From NCBI RefSeq assembly GCF_000406165.1, contig NZ_CM001977.1, positions 350,403-414,402 on the forward strand: a DNA stretch of 64,000 nt, in the 5' to 3' direction. The position numbers and the translations under genes were made by a program. The first letter of the stretch is position 1, and each line of letters begins with the position of its first letter. The stretch comes from Dickeya zeae NCPPB 2538. Its GTDB lineage: Bacteria; Pseudomonadota; Gammaproteobacteria; Enterobacterales; Enterobacteriaceae. Positions 33,682-42,726 of this stretch are shown piece by piece. Below the pieces are notes generated by a model. That model did not search any database. It was not told the origin of the DNA and saw only the letters and a list, made by a program, of their open reading frames with translations.

Positions 33682-35958
33682 ATGAGTGACATGACTCATG
33701 ACGGCGCAGAGCGTCTTGCGCTGCACACATTTACTGAGAACGCCTACCTCAACTATTCCATGTACGTCATCATGGACCGGGCGCTTCCCTTTATTGGCGA
33801 TGGCCTCAAGCCGGTTCAGCGTCGTATCGTGTATGCGATGTCCGAACTGGGGCTGAGCGCCAGCGCCAAATTCAAAAAATCCGCCCGTACGGTGGGTGAC
33901 GTGCTGGGTAAATATCATCCGCACGGTGACAGCGCCTGCTACGAGGCAATGGTACTGATGGCGCAGCCTTTCTCCTACCGCTACCCGTTGGTAGACGGTC
34001 AGGGGAACTGGGGGGCACCGGATGATCCCAAATCGTTCGCCGCCATGCGTTATACCGAGTCCCGTTTGTCGAAGTATGCCGAAGTGCTGCTGGGCGAACT
34101 GGGGCAAGGCACGGTGGATTATGTGCCGAACTTTGACGGCACATTGCAGGAGCCGAAGATGCTGCCTGCCCGCCTGCCTAACATCCTGCTTAACGGCACC
34201 ACCGGCATCGCAGTCGGTATGGCGACGGATATTCCGCCGCACAACGTGCGGGAAGTGGCCACAGCGGCCATGGCGTTGATCGATGAGCCGGACACGCCGC
34301 TGGAAGCATTGCTGCGTTACGTGCAGGGGCCGGATTTCCCGACCGAAGCCGAGATCATCACCCCGCGTGATGAGATCCGCAAAATGTACGAAAGCGGTCG
34401 TGGCTCGGTGCGTATGCGCGCGGTGTGGAAGAAAGAAGATGGCAGCGTGGTGATCACCGCATTGCCGCATCAGGTCTCGGGGGCGCGCGTGCTGGAGCAG
34501 ATTGCCAGCCAGATGCGGGCTAAAAAGTTACCGATGATCGACGACCTGCGTGATGAGTCTGACCATGAGAACCCGACCCGGCTGGTACTGGTGCCGCGTT
34601 CCAACCGTATCGATCTGGATCAGGTGATGAACCATTTGTTCGCCACCACCGATCTGGAAAAGAGCTACCGCATCAACATGAACATGATCGGTCTGGATGG
34701 TCGCCCTGCGGTAAAAGGGCTACGGGAAATCCTGACCGAATGGCTGGCGTTTCGCCGCGACACGGTGCGCCGTCGGTTGAACTTCCGGCTGGATAAGGTC
34801 CTCAAGCGCCTGCATATTCTGGAAGGCTTGCTGATTGCGTTCCTGAATATTGATGAAGTCATCCACATCATCCGCAACGAAGATGAACCGAAGCCGGTAC
34901 TGATGGCGAAGTTCGGCCTGAGCGATACCCAGGCTGAAGCCATTCTGGAACTGAAACTGCGTCATCTGGCCAAGCTGGAAGAGATGAAGATCCGTGGCGA
35001 GCAGGACGATCTGGCCAAAGAGCGCGATCAGATTCAGGCGTTGCTGGCCTCAGAGCGCAAGATGAACACCCTGCTGAAGAAAGAGATTCAGGAAGACGCC
35101 AAAGCCTATGGCGATGATCGCCGTTCGCCGCTGCATGAACGCGGTGAAGCGAAAGCCATGAGCGAGCATGATCTGTCGCCGTCTGAACCCGTGACCATCG
35201 TGCTGTCGGAAATGGGCTGGGTACGTAGTGCCAAAGGGCACGACATTGACCCGTCTGGCCTGAGTTACAAGGCAGGTGATGCGTATCGCGCCGCTGCCCG
35301 TGGTAAGAGCAACCAGCCGGTGGTGTTCATGGATTCTACCGGGCGCAGCTATGCGCTCGATCCACTCACGCTGCCGTCGGCGCGTGGGCAAGGTGAACCG
35401 TTGACCGGTAAATTGACCTTGCCGCCAGGGGCTTCCATTGAACAGGTGTTGATGGCGTCAGATAACCAGCGGCTACTACTGGCCTCTGACGCCGGTTACG
35501 GTTTTATCTGTACCTTTGCCGATTTGGTTGCCCGTAACCGGGTGGGGAAAGCAGTGCTAACCCTGCCAGATAACGCGCGTGTGTTGCCTCCGCTGGAGTT
35601 GCAGCGTGACGATGACTTGTTGCTCACAATCACCGCAGCAGGACGCATGTTGTTGTTCCCGGTTGCTGACCTGCCAGCCTTGTCGAAAGGCAAGGGCAAT
35701 AAGATAGTCTCGATTCCGGCGGCGCAACTGGCTAGCGGCGACGATCGGATACTGTGGCTGATGGCGATTGCGCCGCAATCTTCCGTCACGCTATATGCCG
35801 GTAAGCGCAAGTACTCCTTGCGTCCGGAAGAACTGCAGAAGTATCAGGCCAGCCGTGGCTGTAAAGGCACATCGTTGCCGCGCGGTTTGCAACGGGTCGA
35901 TCGCATTGAGGTGGATGTGCCTGCCGGTATCGCAAACGTTGGTAGCAGCGAAGAGTAG
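33682..35958 (+). CDS. parC: DNA topoisomerase IV subunit A
   Basis: The 758-residue DNA cleavage subunit has the catalytic tyrosine in FAAMRYTES (Tyr124 here, Tyr120 in E. coli because of a four-residue N-terminal insertion). The quinolone-determining region reads HPHGDSACYEAM with Ser84 and Glu88, the wild-type residues equivalent to E. coli Ser80 and Glu84. The C-terminal domain is a beta-pinwheel (about residue 500 on). It is upstream of plsC and ftsP, as in E. coli. Confidence 0.98.
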   Translation: MSDMTHDGAERLALHTFTENAYLNYSMYVIMDRALPFIGDGLKPVQRRIVYAMSELGLSASAKFKKSARTVGDVLGKYHPHGDSACYEAMVLMAQPFSYRYPLVDGQGNWGAPDDPKSFAAMRYTESRLSKYAEVLLGELGQGTVDYVPNFDGTLQEPKMLPARLPNILLNGTTGIAVGMATDIPPHNVREVATAAMALIDEPDTPLEALLRYVQGPDFPTEAEIITPRDEIRKMYESGRGSVRMRAVWKKEDGSVVITALPHQVSGARVLEQIASQMRAKKLPMIDDLRDESDHENPTRLVLVPRSNRIDLDQVMNHLFATTDLEKSYRINMNMIGLDGRPAVKGLREILTEWLAFRRDTVRRRLNFRLDKVLKRLHILEGLLIAFLNIDEVIHIIRNEDEPKPVLMAKFGLSDTQAEAILELKLRHLAKLEEMKIRGEQDDLAKERDQIQALLASERKMNTLLKKEIQEDAKAYGDDRRSPLHERGEAKAMSEHDLSPSEPVTIVLSEMGWVRSAKGHDIDPSGLSYKAGDAYRAAARGKSNQPVVFMDSTGRSYALDPLTLPSARGQGEPLTGKLTLPPGASIEQVLMASDNQRLLLASDAGYGFICTFADLVARNRVGKAVLTLPDNARVLPPLELQRDDDLLLTITAAGRMLLFPVADLPALSKGKGNKIVSIPAAQLASGDDRILWLMAIAPQSSVTLYAGKRKYSLRPEELQKYQASRGCKGTSLPRGLQRVDRIEVDVPAGIANVGSSEE

Positions 35959-36048
35959 TCGTGAAGAAGCGTTGCGAAGAAGAGTGCCTTTAGTGAAGGC
36001 TGACGGCCCGCCGTTGTGTGGTGCGGGTCGTCAACGCGGTCCCTGCCT

Positions 36049-36084
36049 TGTCGGGGATGGGGCGGATAAGCGTCATCCCCGACA
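36049..36084 (+). terminator. Hairpin downstream of parC
   Basis: TGTCGGGGATG (36049-36059) pairs perfectly with CATCCCCGACA (36074-36084), with a 14-base loop. A six-T run comes only about 20 bases later, so this may be a structural or Rho-independent end signal. The rest of the 266-base gap to plsC shows no gene. Confidence 0.5.
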
Positions 36085-36224
36085 CGATTCTCTTTCGTCA
36101 TTTTTTCCTGTACGTCCGATGGCCGCTTTTGGGTGGGGCTGTACGGTTTGCTGCGGCAAGGTTCGCCGTGTGTTTTAACGCGAAGCCGCTATACTAGCGG
36201 CGGCTGTTGGCTAATGAGGTTGCT

Positions 36225-36962
36225 ATGTTATTCATTCTCCGCTTTTTGGTGGTGATCATCTTTTCTGTCGTGGTGTCTCTGGTTGGCTTCGTGTACTGCC
36301 TGTTTAGCCCGAAAGACCCTCGCCATGTTGCCCGGTTCGGTCGTCTGTTTGGCCGTTTATCGGTGGTGTTTGGTCTTAAGGTGGACATTCGCTATCCCCA
36401 GGCGTCCCATTTTGAGGGCAACTGTATCTATATCGCCAACCATCAGAACAACTACGATATGGTGACGGCGGCTAAAGTGGTGATGCCGGGTACTGTCACG
36501 GTCGGCAAGAAGAGTCTGGTGTGGATCCCGTTTTTCGGCCCGCTGTACTGGCTGGCGGGGAATCTGTTGATTGACCGGGATAATAAAGCGAAGGCCCATA
36601 GCACCATCTCACAGGTGGTGGATCACATTAAAAAACGCAACATTTCGGTGTGGATGTTTCCGGAAGGGACGCGCAGCCGCGGGCGCGGTCTGTTGCCGTT
36701 CAAAACCGGTGCGTTCCATGCCGCGATTGCTGCTGGGGTGCCAGTCGTCCCGATCTGTGTCTCCAGCACGCATAATAAAGTGAAGCTGAACCGCTGGAAC
36801 AATGGTCATGTGATTGTTGAAGTGTTGCCGCCGATCGACTGCAGCGGTTATGGCAAGGATCAGGTGCGTGAACTGGCTACCTATTGCCATGACCTGATGG
36901 CGGAGAAAATCGCCCAACTGGATGCCGAAGTTGCACAACGCGAAGCGGCGGAAAAGCGCTAA
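36225..36962 (+). CDS. plsC: 1-acyl-sn-glycerol-3-phosphate acyltransferase
   Basis: From the ATG at 36225 the product is 245 aa, the E. coli length, beginning MLFILRFLVVIIFSVVVSLV, an N-terminal membrane helix. The acyltransferase HX4D motif is in ANHQNNYDMV (about residue 73), and the glycerol-phosphate-binding motif is WMFPEGTRSRGRGLLPFK. It converts lysophosphatidate to phosphatidate, the second acylation in phospholipid synthesis at the inner membrane. The in-frame start at 36207 would add six residues. It precedes ftsP by 86 bases, conserving the parC-plsC-ftsP order. Confidence 0.96.
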   Translation: MLFILRFLVVIIFSVVVSLVGFVYCLFSPKDPRHVARFGRLFGRLSVVFGLKVDIRYPQASHFEGNCIYIANHQNNYDMVTAAKVVMPGTVTVGKKSLVWIPFFGPLYWLAGNLLIDRDNKAKAHSTISQVVDHIKKRNISVWMFPEGTRSRGRGLLPFKTGAFHAAIAAGVPVVPICVSSTHNKVKLNRWNNGHVIVEVLPPIDCSGYGKDQVRELATYCHDLMAEKIAQLDAEVAQREAAEKR

Positions 36963-37048
36963 CGTCAGCGCCAGGATGCGCTGTGTGACCTTCCGGGTGG
37001 CGATACGACCCGAGGGAGTAAAGGATTGAATCGGTTTTCGGAGTCGTT

Positions 37049-38458
37049 ATGTCATTGAGTCGGCGTCAGTTTCTTCAGGCCTCGGGGGTTGCGCTCTGTG
37101 CGGGTGCAATGCCATTGACGGCCAGAGCCGATAGTGGGAAAACCCCGCTGCCTGTGCCGCCGCTGTTGGAGTCTCGTCGTGGACAGCCGGTTTTTCTGAC
37201 CATGCAGCGGGCGCACTGGGCGTTTTCTGGTGAGCGTAAAAACCCGGTCTGGGGATTTAATGGCCGTTATCTTGGCCCGACTGTGCGGGTGTTCAGTGAT
37301 GATGACGTGAAGCTGGTCTACAGCAACCGTCTTAGTGAGCCGGTGTCGATGACCGTGAGCGGCTTGCAGGTGCCAGGGTCGCTGATGGGCGGCGCGGGCC
37401 GCATGATTCAGCCGAATATGGACTGGTCGCCGGTGTTGCCGATGCGGCAGGCGGCAGCGACCTGTTGGTACCACGCCAATACGCCCAATCGTATGGCACC
37501 GCACGTCTATAATGGGTTGGCTGGCATGTGGCTGATAGAAGATAGCCTCAGCAAATCGCTGCCGATCCCTAACCATTATGGTGTGGATGATTTCCCGCTG
37601 ATTATTCAGGATAAACGGCTGGATAGCTTCGGCGCGCCGCTGTACAGCCCACCGAGCAGCGGGGGGTTCGTCGGGGATACGTTGCTGGTGAATGGTGCAC
37701 AAAACCCGTATGTGGAAGTGTCGCGCGGTTGGGTGCGTTTGCGTCTGCTTAACGCGTCCAACGCCCGTCGCTACGTCATGCGCATGAGTGATGGTCGCCC
37801 GTTGCATCTTATCGCCAACGATCAGGGTTTCCTGCCTGCGCCGATGGCATTGAATCAGCTTTCACTGGCACCCGGCGAACGCCGTGAGGTGCTGGTTGAT
37901 ATGTCGCAGGGCAACGAAGCGACGCTAACCGCAGGGGAGTCTGCGACGCTTATGCAGCGGTTGCGCGGCTTGTTCGAGCCGTCGACGATTTTGGTGTCAT
38001 CGGCAGTGTTAACCCTGCGCCCCACCGGTTTGTTGCCGCTGGTGACCAATACCCTGCCAATGCGACTTTTAAGCGACAATCTTATTGACGGCGCGGTCAG
38101 CCGGACGCGTGAATTCCGCCTCGGTGATAGCTTGCCCGGTATCAATGGCGCCATGTGGGATATGAACCGTGTGGATGTGCAAACGCAGGTCGGGCGCTAT
38201 GAGCGCTGGATAGTGCATGCCGATCAAGCGCAGCCCTTTCATATTCAAGGGGCGGCATTTCTGGTGCGCAGCGTGAACGGTGGCCTGACGCCGCCGGAGG
38301 ACAGCGGCTGGAAAGACACGGTGTGGGTGGAAAATGATGTGGAACTGCTGGTGTATTTCGGCCAGTTCTCCACGCCACAATTTCCGTTCCTGTATTACAG
38401 TCAGACGCTGGAAATGGCGGATCGCGGTTCTACCGCCCAATTGGTGGTGCAGCCCTGA
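37049..38458 (+). CDS. ftsP: Cell division protein FtsP (SufI), Tat substrate
   Basis: The 469-residue periplasmic protein has a twin-arginine signal peptide (SRRQFLQ at residues 4-10, hydrophobic stretch to about 21, cleavage after ARA near 27). The rest is three cupredoxin-like domains of the multicopper oxidase family. As in E. coli SufI, most copper-ligand histidines of true oxidases are absent, so it is probably not an oxidase. E. coli FtsP stabilises the divisome under stress and is a model Tat substrate. It is convergent with dkgA across a GC-rich hairpin. Confidence 0.95.
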   Translation: MSLSRRQFLQASGVALCAGAMPLTARADSGKTPLPVPPLLESRRGQPVFLTMQRAHWAFSGERKNPVWGFNGRYLGPTVRVFSDDDVKLVYSNRLSEPVSMTVSGLQVPGSLMGGAGRMIQPNMDWSPVLPMRQAAATCWYHANTPNRMAPHVYNGLAGMWLIEDSLSKSLPIPNHYGVDDFPLIIQDKRLDSFGAPLYSPPSSGGFVGDTLLVNGAQNPYVEVSRGWVRLRLLNASNARRYVMRMSDGRPLHLIANDQGFLPAPMALNQLSLAPGERREVLVDMSQGNEATLTAGESATLMQRLRGLFEPSTILVSSAVLTLRPTGLLPLVTNTLPMRLLSDNLIDGAVSRTREFRLGDSLPGINGAMWDMNRVDVQTQVGRYERWIVHADQAQPFHIQGAAFLVRSVNGGLTPPEDSGWKDTVWVENDVELLVYFGQFSTPQFPFLYYSQTLEMADRGSTAQLVVQP

Positions 38459-38459
38459 C

Positions 38460-38480
38460 CCCCGCGCCGAGAGCGCGGGG
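38460..38480. terminator. Hairpin between convergent ftsP and dkgA
   Basis: CCCCGCGC (38460-38467) and GCGCGGGG (38473-38480) form a perfect 8-bp GC stem with loop CGAGA, starting two bases after the ftsP stop. T-runs are absent. Confidence 0.6.
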
Positions 38481-38498
38481 AGTCGAGTGCGGTAAGGG

Positions 38499-39344
38499 TT
38501 AGTCTTTGCGCGGCGCGTCGGTACGCGGTTGGTCAGGGTCTGGCCCCAGCCGCTTGCCGCAATCCAGCGTGGCGATGTCGCTCAGTTCCTCTTTTTCCAG
38601 CCTAAAATCAAACACCGCAAAATTTTCCCGAATACGCGCTGGCGTAACGGATTTGGGGATCACCACCAAACCACTGTCCAGATGCCAGCGAATCACGATC
38701 TGTGCCGGTGTCTTGCCGTATTTTTTCGCCAGTGCATGAATAACCGGGTGGTCGAAGACGCCTTCGCCCCCTTGTGCCAGCGGGCTCCAGGATTCGGTCT
38801 GGATATGATGGGTGGTATTCCAGGTTTGCAGCATGCGCTGCTGGAAAAGCGGGTGTAATTCCACCTGATTGATGACCGGCATTACCCCGGTTTCTTCTTT
38901 CAGGCGTTGCAGATGGTGTGGGTTGAAGTTGCACACACCGACGCTTTTCGCCAGCCCCTGCTCCCTGAGATTGAGTAACCCACGCCAGGCTTCAACGTAG
39001 GTATTCTGTTCCGGCAGCGGCCAATGGATCAGATACAGGTCAACGTACTCCAGTTGCAGCTTTCGCAGGCTTTCTTCCAGCGCCTGACGTGGATGCGCCT
39101 GATCGCTGTTCCATAGCTTGGTGGTGATGAAGATATCACTACGCGGGATGGCGGTTTCCTGCAAGGCTTTGCCGACGCCCACTTCGTTTTTGTAGATAGC
39201 GGCAGTATCAATGGAGCGGTAGCCGACATTGAGCGCTTCGGTTACTGCGGCGGTGGCTTGTTCATTACTGGCCTGCCAGACGCCAAGCCCCAGTTGGGGC
39301 ATGATAGTGCCGTCAGCCAGTTTGACCAGAGGTTGCATCGTCAT
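38499..39344 (-). CDS. dkgA: 2,5-diketo-D-gluconate reductase A (aldo-keto reductase)
   Basis: The 281-residue aldo-keto reductase has its catalytic tetrad within SIDTAAIYKNEVGVGKAL (Asp, Tyr), the lysine in FITTKLWNSDQ and the histidine in YLIHWPLPEQ. The NADPH-binding C-terminal IPKSVTPARIRENFAVF is present. E. coli DkgA reduces 2,5-diketogluconate, methylglyoxal and related carbonyls. The ATG at 39344 or that at 39338 could be used. It lies downstream of yqhD on the same strand; both belong to the YqhC-activated aldehyde-response set in E. coli. A small hairpin lies in the 207-base gap. Confidence 0.94.
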   Translation of the reverse strand: MTMQPLVKLADGTIMPQLGLGVWQASNEQATAAVTEALNVGYRSIDTAAIYKNEVGVGKALQETAIPRSDIFITTKLWNSDQAHPRQALEESLRKLQLEYVDLYLIHWPLPEQNTYVEAWRGLLNLREQGLAKSVGVCNFNPHHLQRLKEETGVMPVINQVELHPLFQQRMLQTWNTTHHIQTESWSPLAQGGEGVFDHPVIHALAKKYGKTPAQIVIRWHLDSGLVVIPKSVTPARIRENFAVFDFRLEKEELSDIATLDCGKRLGPDPDQPRTDAPRKD

Positions 39345-39427
39345 GTCATTCTCCTTGTTGTACGCCTTTAGCGCCCGGCCGTGGAGGGTTCTGGCGGCAT
39401 GGCGGCAAGGTGGCGATGAGACGACAA

Positions 39428-39446
39428 CGCCGCCAGAATGGCGGCG
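39428..39446 (-). terminator. Small hairpin between yqhD and dkgA
   Basis: CGCCGCC (39428-39434) pairs with GGCGGCG (39440-39446) around AGAAT. There is no clear T-run on the minus strand, so it may attenuate rather than end yqhD transcription. Confidence 0.45.
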
Positions 39447-39551
39447 TATCGGAACTGTTTTTCACACCAAAATGATCTTTCACCTCAGACAGTGCCTGCA
39501 CGCCTGTCGCGGCACTGTCTTTAGTGTAGTCGAAAAGTCAGTCTGGCGGGA

Positions 39552-40715
39552 TTAGCGGGCTGCTTCGTACACGCGTTTGCTGATGTCCAGCGTGATGTCT
39601 TTGTTTTCGCCCAACGCTGTCATACCGTGCTCTTCGAGCTTCGCGACCAGCGCCGGAATAGAACTGCCGTCCAACTGGTAGTCTGACAGGCGGGTCGGTA
39701 CGCCCATTTGTTCGAAGAAAGCGCGGGTGGCGGCGATCGCACCATCAATGCGTTGGTCGTCTGAACCGTCACGCAGATTCCAGACGCGTTCGGCGTATTG
39801 CAGCAGTTTCTCACGTTTCTGAACACGACGTTCGTTGAGCATCGCCGGGAGTACGATAGCCAGTGTCTGCGCATGGTCCAGTCCGTGCATTGCCGTGATT
39901 TCGTGGCCCAGCATATGGGTTGACCAGTCTTGCGGCACCCCTGCGCCAATCAGGCCATTGAGCGCCATGGTGGCACTCCACATCACGTTGGCACGAACAT
40001 TGTAGTTATGCTGCTCTTTGAGGGCGCGCGGGCCTTCTTCGATCAACGTCAGTAACAGCCCTTCGGCGAAGCGGTCCTGCACTTTGGCGTCAACCGGGTA
40101 GGTCAGATACTGCTCGACGGTATGGACGAAGGCATCGACCACGCCGTTGGCAATCTGACGTTCAGGCAGCGTATAGGTTACGACCGGGTCAAGCACGGCA
40201 AAACGCGGGCATACCAATGGGTTCATGAACGCCTGTTTGTCGCCGGTGCTCTTGCGGGTAATCACTGCGCCGCTGTTGGATTCGGAACCGGTCGCTGGCA
40301 GCGTCAGCACCACACCCAGCGGGATGGCGCTTTCTACGTGTGCTCCCCAGGTTTGCAGAATATGCCACGGGTCTTCGGCTGCCTTGTAGTTCACCGCTGC
40401 CGCGATGAATTTGGTGCCATCGGCAACCGAACCACCGCCGACCGCCAGCAGAAAGTCGATGTTTTCCTTGCGTACGATCTCAACCGCTTTCATGAGCGTT
40501 TCGTAGGTGGGGTTAGGCTCAATGCCCGAGAACTCCACAACGTTGCGGCCTTTCAGCGCGTTGATGACCTGGTCGAATACGCCGTTTTTCTTGATGCTGC
40601 CGCCGCCGTAAGTGATAAGAATGCGGGCGTCAGCCGGGATCTGGTCGGCCAGAGCAGCGATTTGCCCTTCGCCGAACAGGATTTTAGTCGGGGTGTGAAG
40701 CGTAAAGTTCTGCAT
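39552..40715 (-). CDS. yqhD: NADPH-dependent aldehyde reductase YqhD (iron/zinc alcohol dehydrogenase family)
   Basis: The 387-residue enzyme begins MQNFTLHTPTKILFGEGQIA. The cofactor loop is in LLAVGGGSVADGTKFIAAA, and the metal ligands lie in VDAFVHTVEQY and HMLGHEITAMHGLDHAQTL. E. coli YqhD reduces many short aldehydes, including furfural, glyoxal and lipid-peroxidation products, with NADPH. It is transcribed from the region facing yqhC, but a nitroreductase gene (40788-41528) sits between them, unlike E. coli where yqhD and yqhC are direct neighbours. That makes a nitroreductase-yqhD-dkgA unit plausible. Confidence 0.95.
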   Translation of the reverse strand: MQNFTLHTPTKILFGEGQIAALADQIPADARILITYGGGSIKKNGVFDQVINALKGRNVVEFSGIEPNPTYETLMKAVEIVRKENIDFLLAVGGGSVADGTKFIAAAVNYKAAEDPWHILQTWGAHVESAIPLGVVLTLPATGSESNSGAVITRKSTGDKQAFMNPLVCPRFAVLDPVVTYTLPERQIANGVVDAFVHTVEQYLTYPVDAKVQDRFAEGLLLTLIEEGPRALKEQHNYNVRANVMWSATMALNGLIGAGVPQDWSTHMLGHEITAMHGLDHAQTLAIVLPAMLNERRVQKREKLLQYAERVWNLRDGSDDQRIDGAIAATRAFFEQMGVPTRLSDYQLDGSSIPALVAKLEEHGMTALGENKDITLDISKRVYEAAR

Positions 40716-40787
40716 GGTGCGTTCCTTGATAGAGGGTTGCCGGGTCGCCGTGGTGTCACTAGCACGGATAACGGACCCGGATACATG

Positions 40788-41528
40788 TTACTGATCCAGT
40801 TTAAAACCTTGCTGTAACAGCGCAGGCAGGACATGGGGGAAATAGACGTGTTGATAGTAGCTGGCGGTATTACTCCCCCAGGCCTCACCATCGCTGCGTC
40901 CCGTTTGCTTCCAGTGGTTAATCAGAGTGTAGTTGTATTGTTCGATCGCAGCCGCCAGCGGTTCGGTGTGGTAAAACTCTTCATGGCGGAAAGTTTCCAG
41001 CGGCAGGCGTGGTTTCTGGTGCGCAGGCCGGTCGACATAACCCAAGACCAGCCCTGCTACTGGAAACGTCAGCGCTGGCAGTTCCAGCAGGTCGATCATC
41101 GCCTGCGGGTTACGGCGTACACCGCCTATCGGCACGATGCCCAGACCAAAGGAATGCGCCGCGGCGATCAACGTACCCAGCGCGATGCCTACATCGGTCG
41201 CGCCGGAAATAATGCTTTCAACACTTTCGTGTGCATGTTGGGTATTGCCGCTCATGGCAATGCCTGTTGCGCTCTTGTGCATATCCAGCACCAGCGTGAG
41301 GAATACCGGTGCCTGCGCAATCCAGGACTGCCCACCCGCCAGTTCAGCGATGCGAGCGCGGCGTGCCGGATCGCGGACGACGACGATGGAAACCTGCTGT
41401 GAATTCACTGAGGTAGGTGCCAGATGTGCACTGTCGATAATGGCGGATAGCACCTCTTCCGGGATAGGTTTATCCAGGTAACTGCGCTCGCTACGGTGTT
41501 GTTTAAGTAGCTCAATAGTGTGATTCAT
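40788..41528 (-). CDS. NfsA-like NADPH-dependent nitroreductase
   Basis: The 246-residue FMN oxidoreductase of the NfsA/FRP group has the flavin-phosphate-binding N-terminus QHRSERSYLDKPIPEEVL and the conserved segment HLAPTSVNSQQVSIVVVRD. GLGIVPIGGVRRNPQAMIDLL and FPVAGLVLGY follow. Members reduce nitroaromatics, quinones and flavins with NADPH; the natural substrate here is unknown. It is divergent from yqhC (218 bases apart) and 72 bases upstream of yqhD on the same strand, so it could be the first gene of the YqhC-controlled unit. Confidence 0.87.
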   Translation of the reverse strand: MNHTIELLKQHRSERSYLDKPIPEEVLSAIIDSAHLAPTSVNSQQVSIVVVRDPARRARIAELAGGQSWIAQAPVFLTLVLDMHKSATGIAMSGNTQHAHESVESIISGATDVGIALGTLIAAAHSFGLGIVPIGGVRRNPQAMIDLLELPALTFPVAGLVLGYVDRPAHQKPRLPLETFRHEEFYHTEPLAAAIEQYNYTLINHWKQTGRSDGEAWGSNTASYYQHVYFPHVLPALLQQGFKLDQ

Positions 41529-41746
41529 GCGGATTCCTTATTGCCCATGATTGCCCATTGCAGCAGGACAGTCATGGGTTGACTACGATGGTGTGGCGAT
41601 GGCTGTCATTCTCGGCTTCTCCCGGTACTCCAGCAATGCTCATTTCTCGCTGTGTATTGCCTGTTTCTGCAAAAGTCAGGAGAAAAGGGTGATTCTGCTG
41701 CCTATCTATGTCACTTTATTTCCGTTGTCAGTAAGAGATAAATATT

Positions 41747-42661
41747 ATGCAGAATCTCGATTCACGCCAGCGTCTGGTCAAACTGGCGATGCCACACACC
41801 CGCGGCAGCGGCGTCAGTCAGACGCCGATTGCGCAGGTGAGGGTGATTTATGCCGATCGCCATACGGCGCGGGCTCCGGTGTTGTACGACCCTTGTATCG
41901 TTATCATTTTTCAGGGGCATAAAGTGGGGTATGTGGGGGACAAAGTCTTCCAGTATGACCCGGACAATTACCTGCTGATGACGGTGCCGATGCCGTTCGA
42001 GTGCGAAAATTTTGCCAGCCCGGAAAACCCGTTGGTGGGGATTTCCATTCGGGTGGATATCCCAATGCTGCAAGATCTGCTGATTGAGATGGGCGATGAC
42101 AATGCTGGCGATAAACGGCGGCCTGAAGCCGCGGGTATTAACAGCGTACCGCTCAACGAGGCCATCCTGTGTGCGACGGAGCGGTTGCTGGAAACGATGG
42201 CGAATGCCCGCGACGCGAGGGTATTGGGGCCGTGGATTGTACGCGAAATTCTTTATCACGTGCTGTGCGGGCCGCGCGGTGATTCTCTACAGGCATTGAT
42301 GAATCGCTATAGTCATTTCAGCCAGATTGCCCGTGCGCTGCGCTATATCGAAAACCATTACGCGGATAATCTGAGCGTAGAGCGGCTGGCCATGGAAGTG
42401 AACATGAGCGTATCGGCGTTTCACCATAACTTCAAAACTGTCACCAATACGTCACCGGTACAGTATCTGAAGTCTTATCGGTTGCATAAGGCGCGTTTGC
42501 TGATGGTGCATGATGGGTTGAAAGCGAATGTAGCATCAATGCGGGTCGGGTACGAAAGCCCTTCTCAGTTCAGTCGGGAATTTAAGCGTTTCTTTGGTAC
42601 GACACCGGGTGATGAGGTGGCTCGCTTGCGTTCAGGGGCTGAGGTGGTTGAGAGCAATTAA
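41747..42661 (+). CDS. yqhC: AraC-family regulator, YqhC-like
   Basis: The 304-residue product has an N-terminal AraC_N-type cupin effector domain (about residues 20-180, with CIVIIFQGHKVGYVGD) and a C-terminal AraC DNA-binding domain of two helix-turn-helices (about 195-295). LSVERLAMEVNMSVSAFHHN and VASMRVGYESPSQFSREFKR are its signatures. YqhC in E. coli activates yqhD-dkgA in response to reactive aldehydes. The position, divergent from the nitroreductase-yqhD-dkgA genes, supports the same role; the symbol rests on this context plus the fold. A hairpin separates it from yghB. Confidence 0.85.
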   Translation: MQNLDSRQRLVKLAMPHTRGSGVSQTPIAQVRVIYADRHTARAPVLYDPCIVIIFQGHKVGYVGDKVFQYDPDNYLLMTVPMPFECENFASPENPLVGISIRVDIPMLQDLLIEMGDDNAGDKRRPEAAGINSVPLNEAILCATERLLETMANARDARVLGPWIVREILYHVLCGPRGDSLQALMNRYSHFSQIARALRYIENHYADNLSVERLAMEVNMSVSAFHHNFKTVTNTSPVQYLKSYRLHKARLLMVHDGLKANVASMRVGYESPSQFSREFKRFFGTTPGDEVARLRSGAEVVESN

Positions 42662-42664
42662 ACC

Positions 42665-42689
42665 GAGTGGGCGGTCTGCCCGCCTACTC
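42665..42689. terminator. Hairpin between convergent yqhC and yghB
   Basis: GAGTGGGCGG (42665-42674) pairs with CCGCCTACTC (42680-42689), with one G-T wobble and a five-base loop. Confidence 0.55.
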
Positions 42690-42726
42690 AGGGAATTGAT
42701 GGGATAGATAAGATTTCTGGTGAGTT

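Noticed and set aside
33919..33950. Possible quinolone-resistance changes in parC
   Set aside because: Ser84 and Glu88 (E. coli Ser80/Glu84) are the wild-type residues, so nothing supports resistance here.
35768..36178. 136-codon frame overlapping the end of parC
   Set aside because: It lies mostly inside parC in another frame, and the remainder crosses the parC downstream hairpin.
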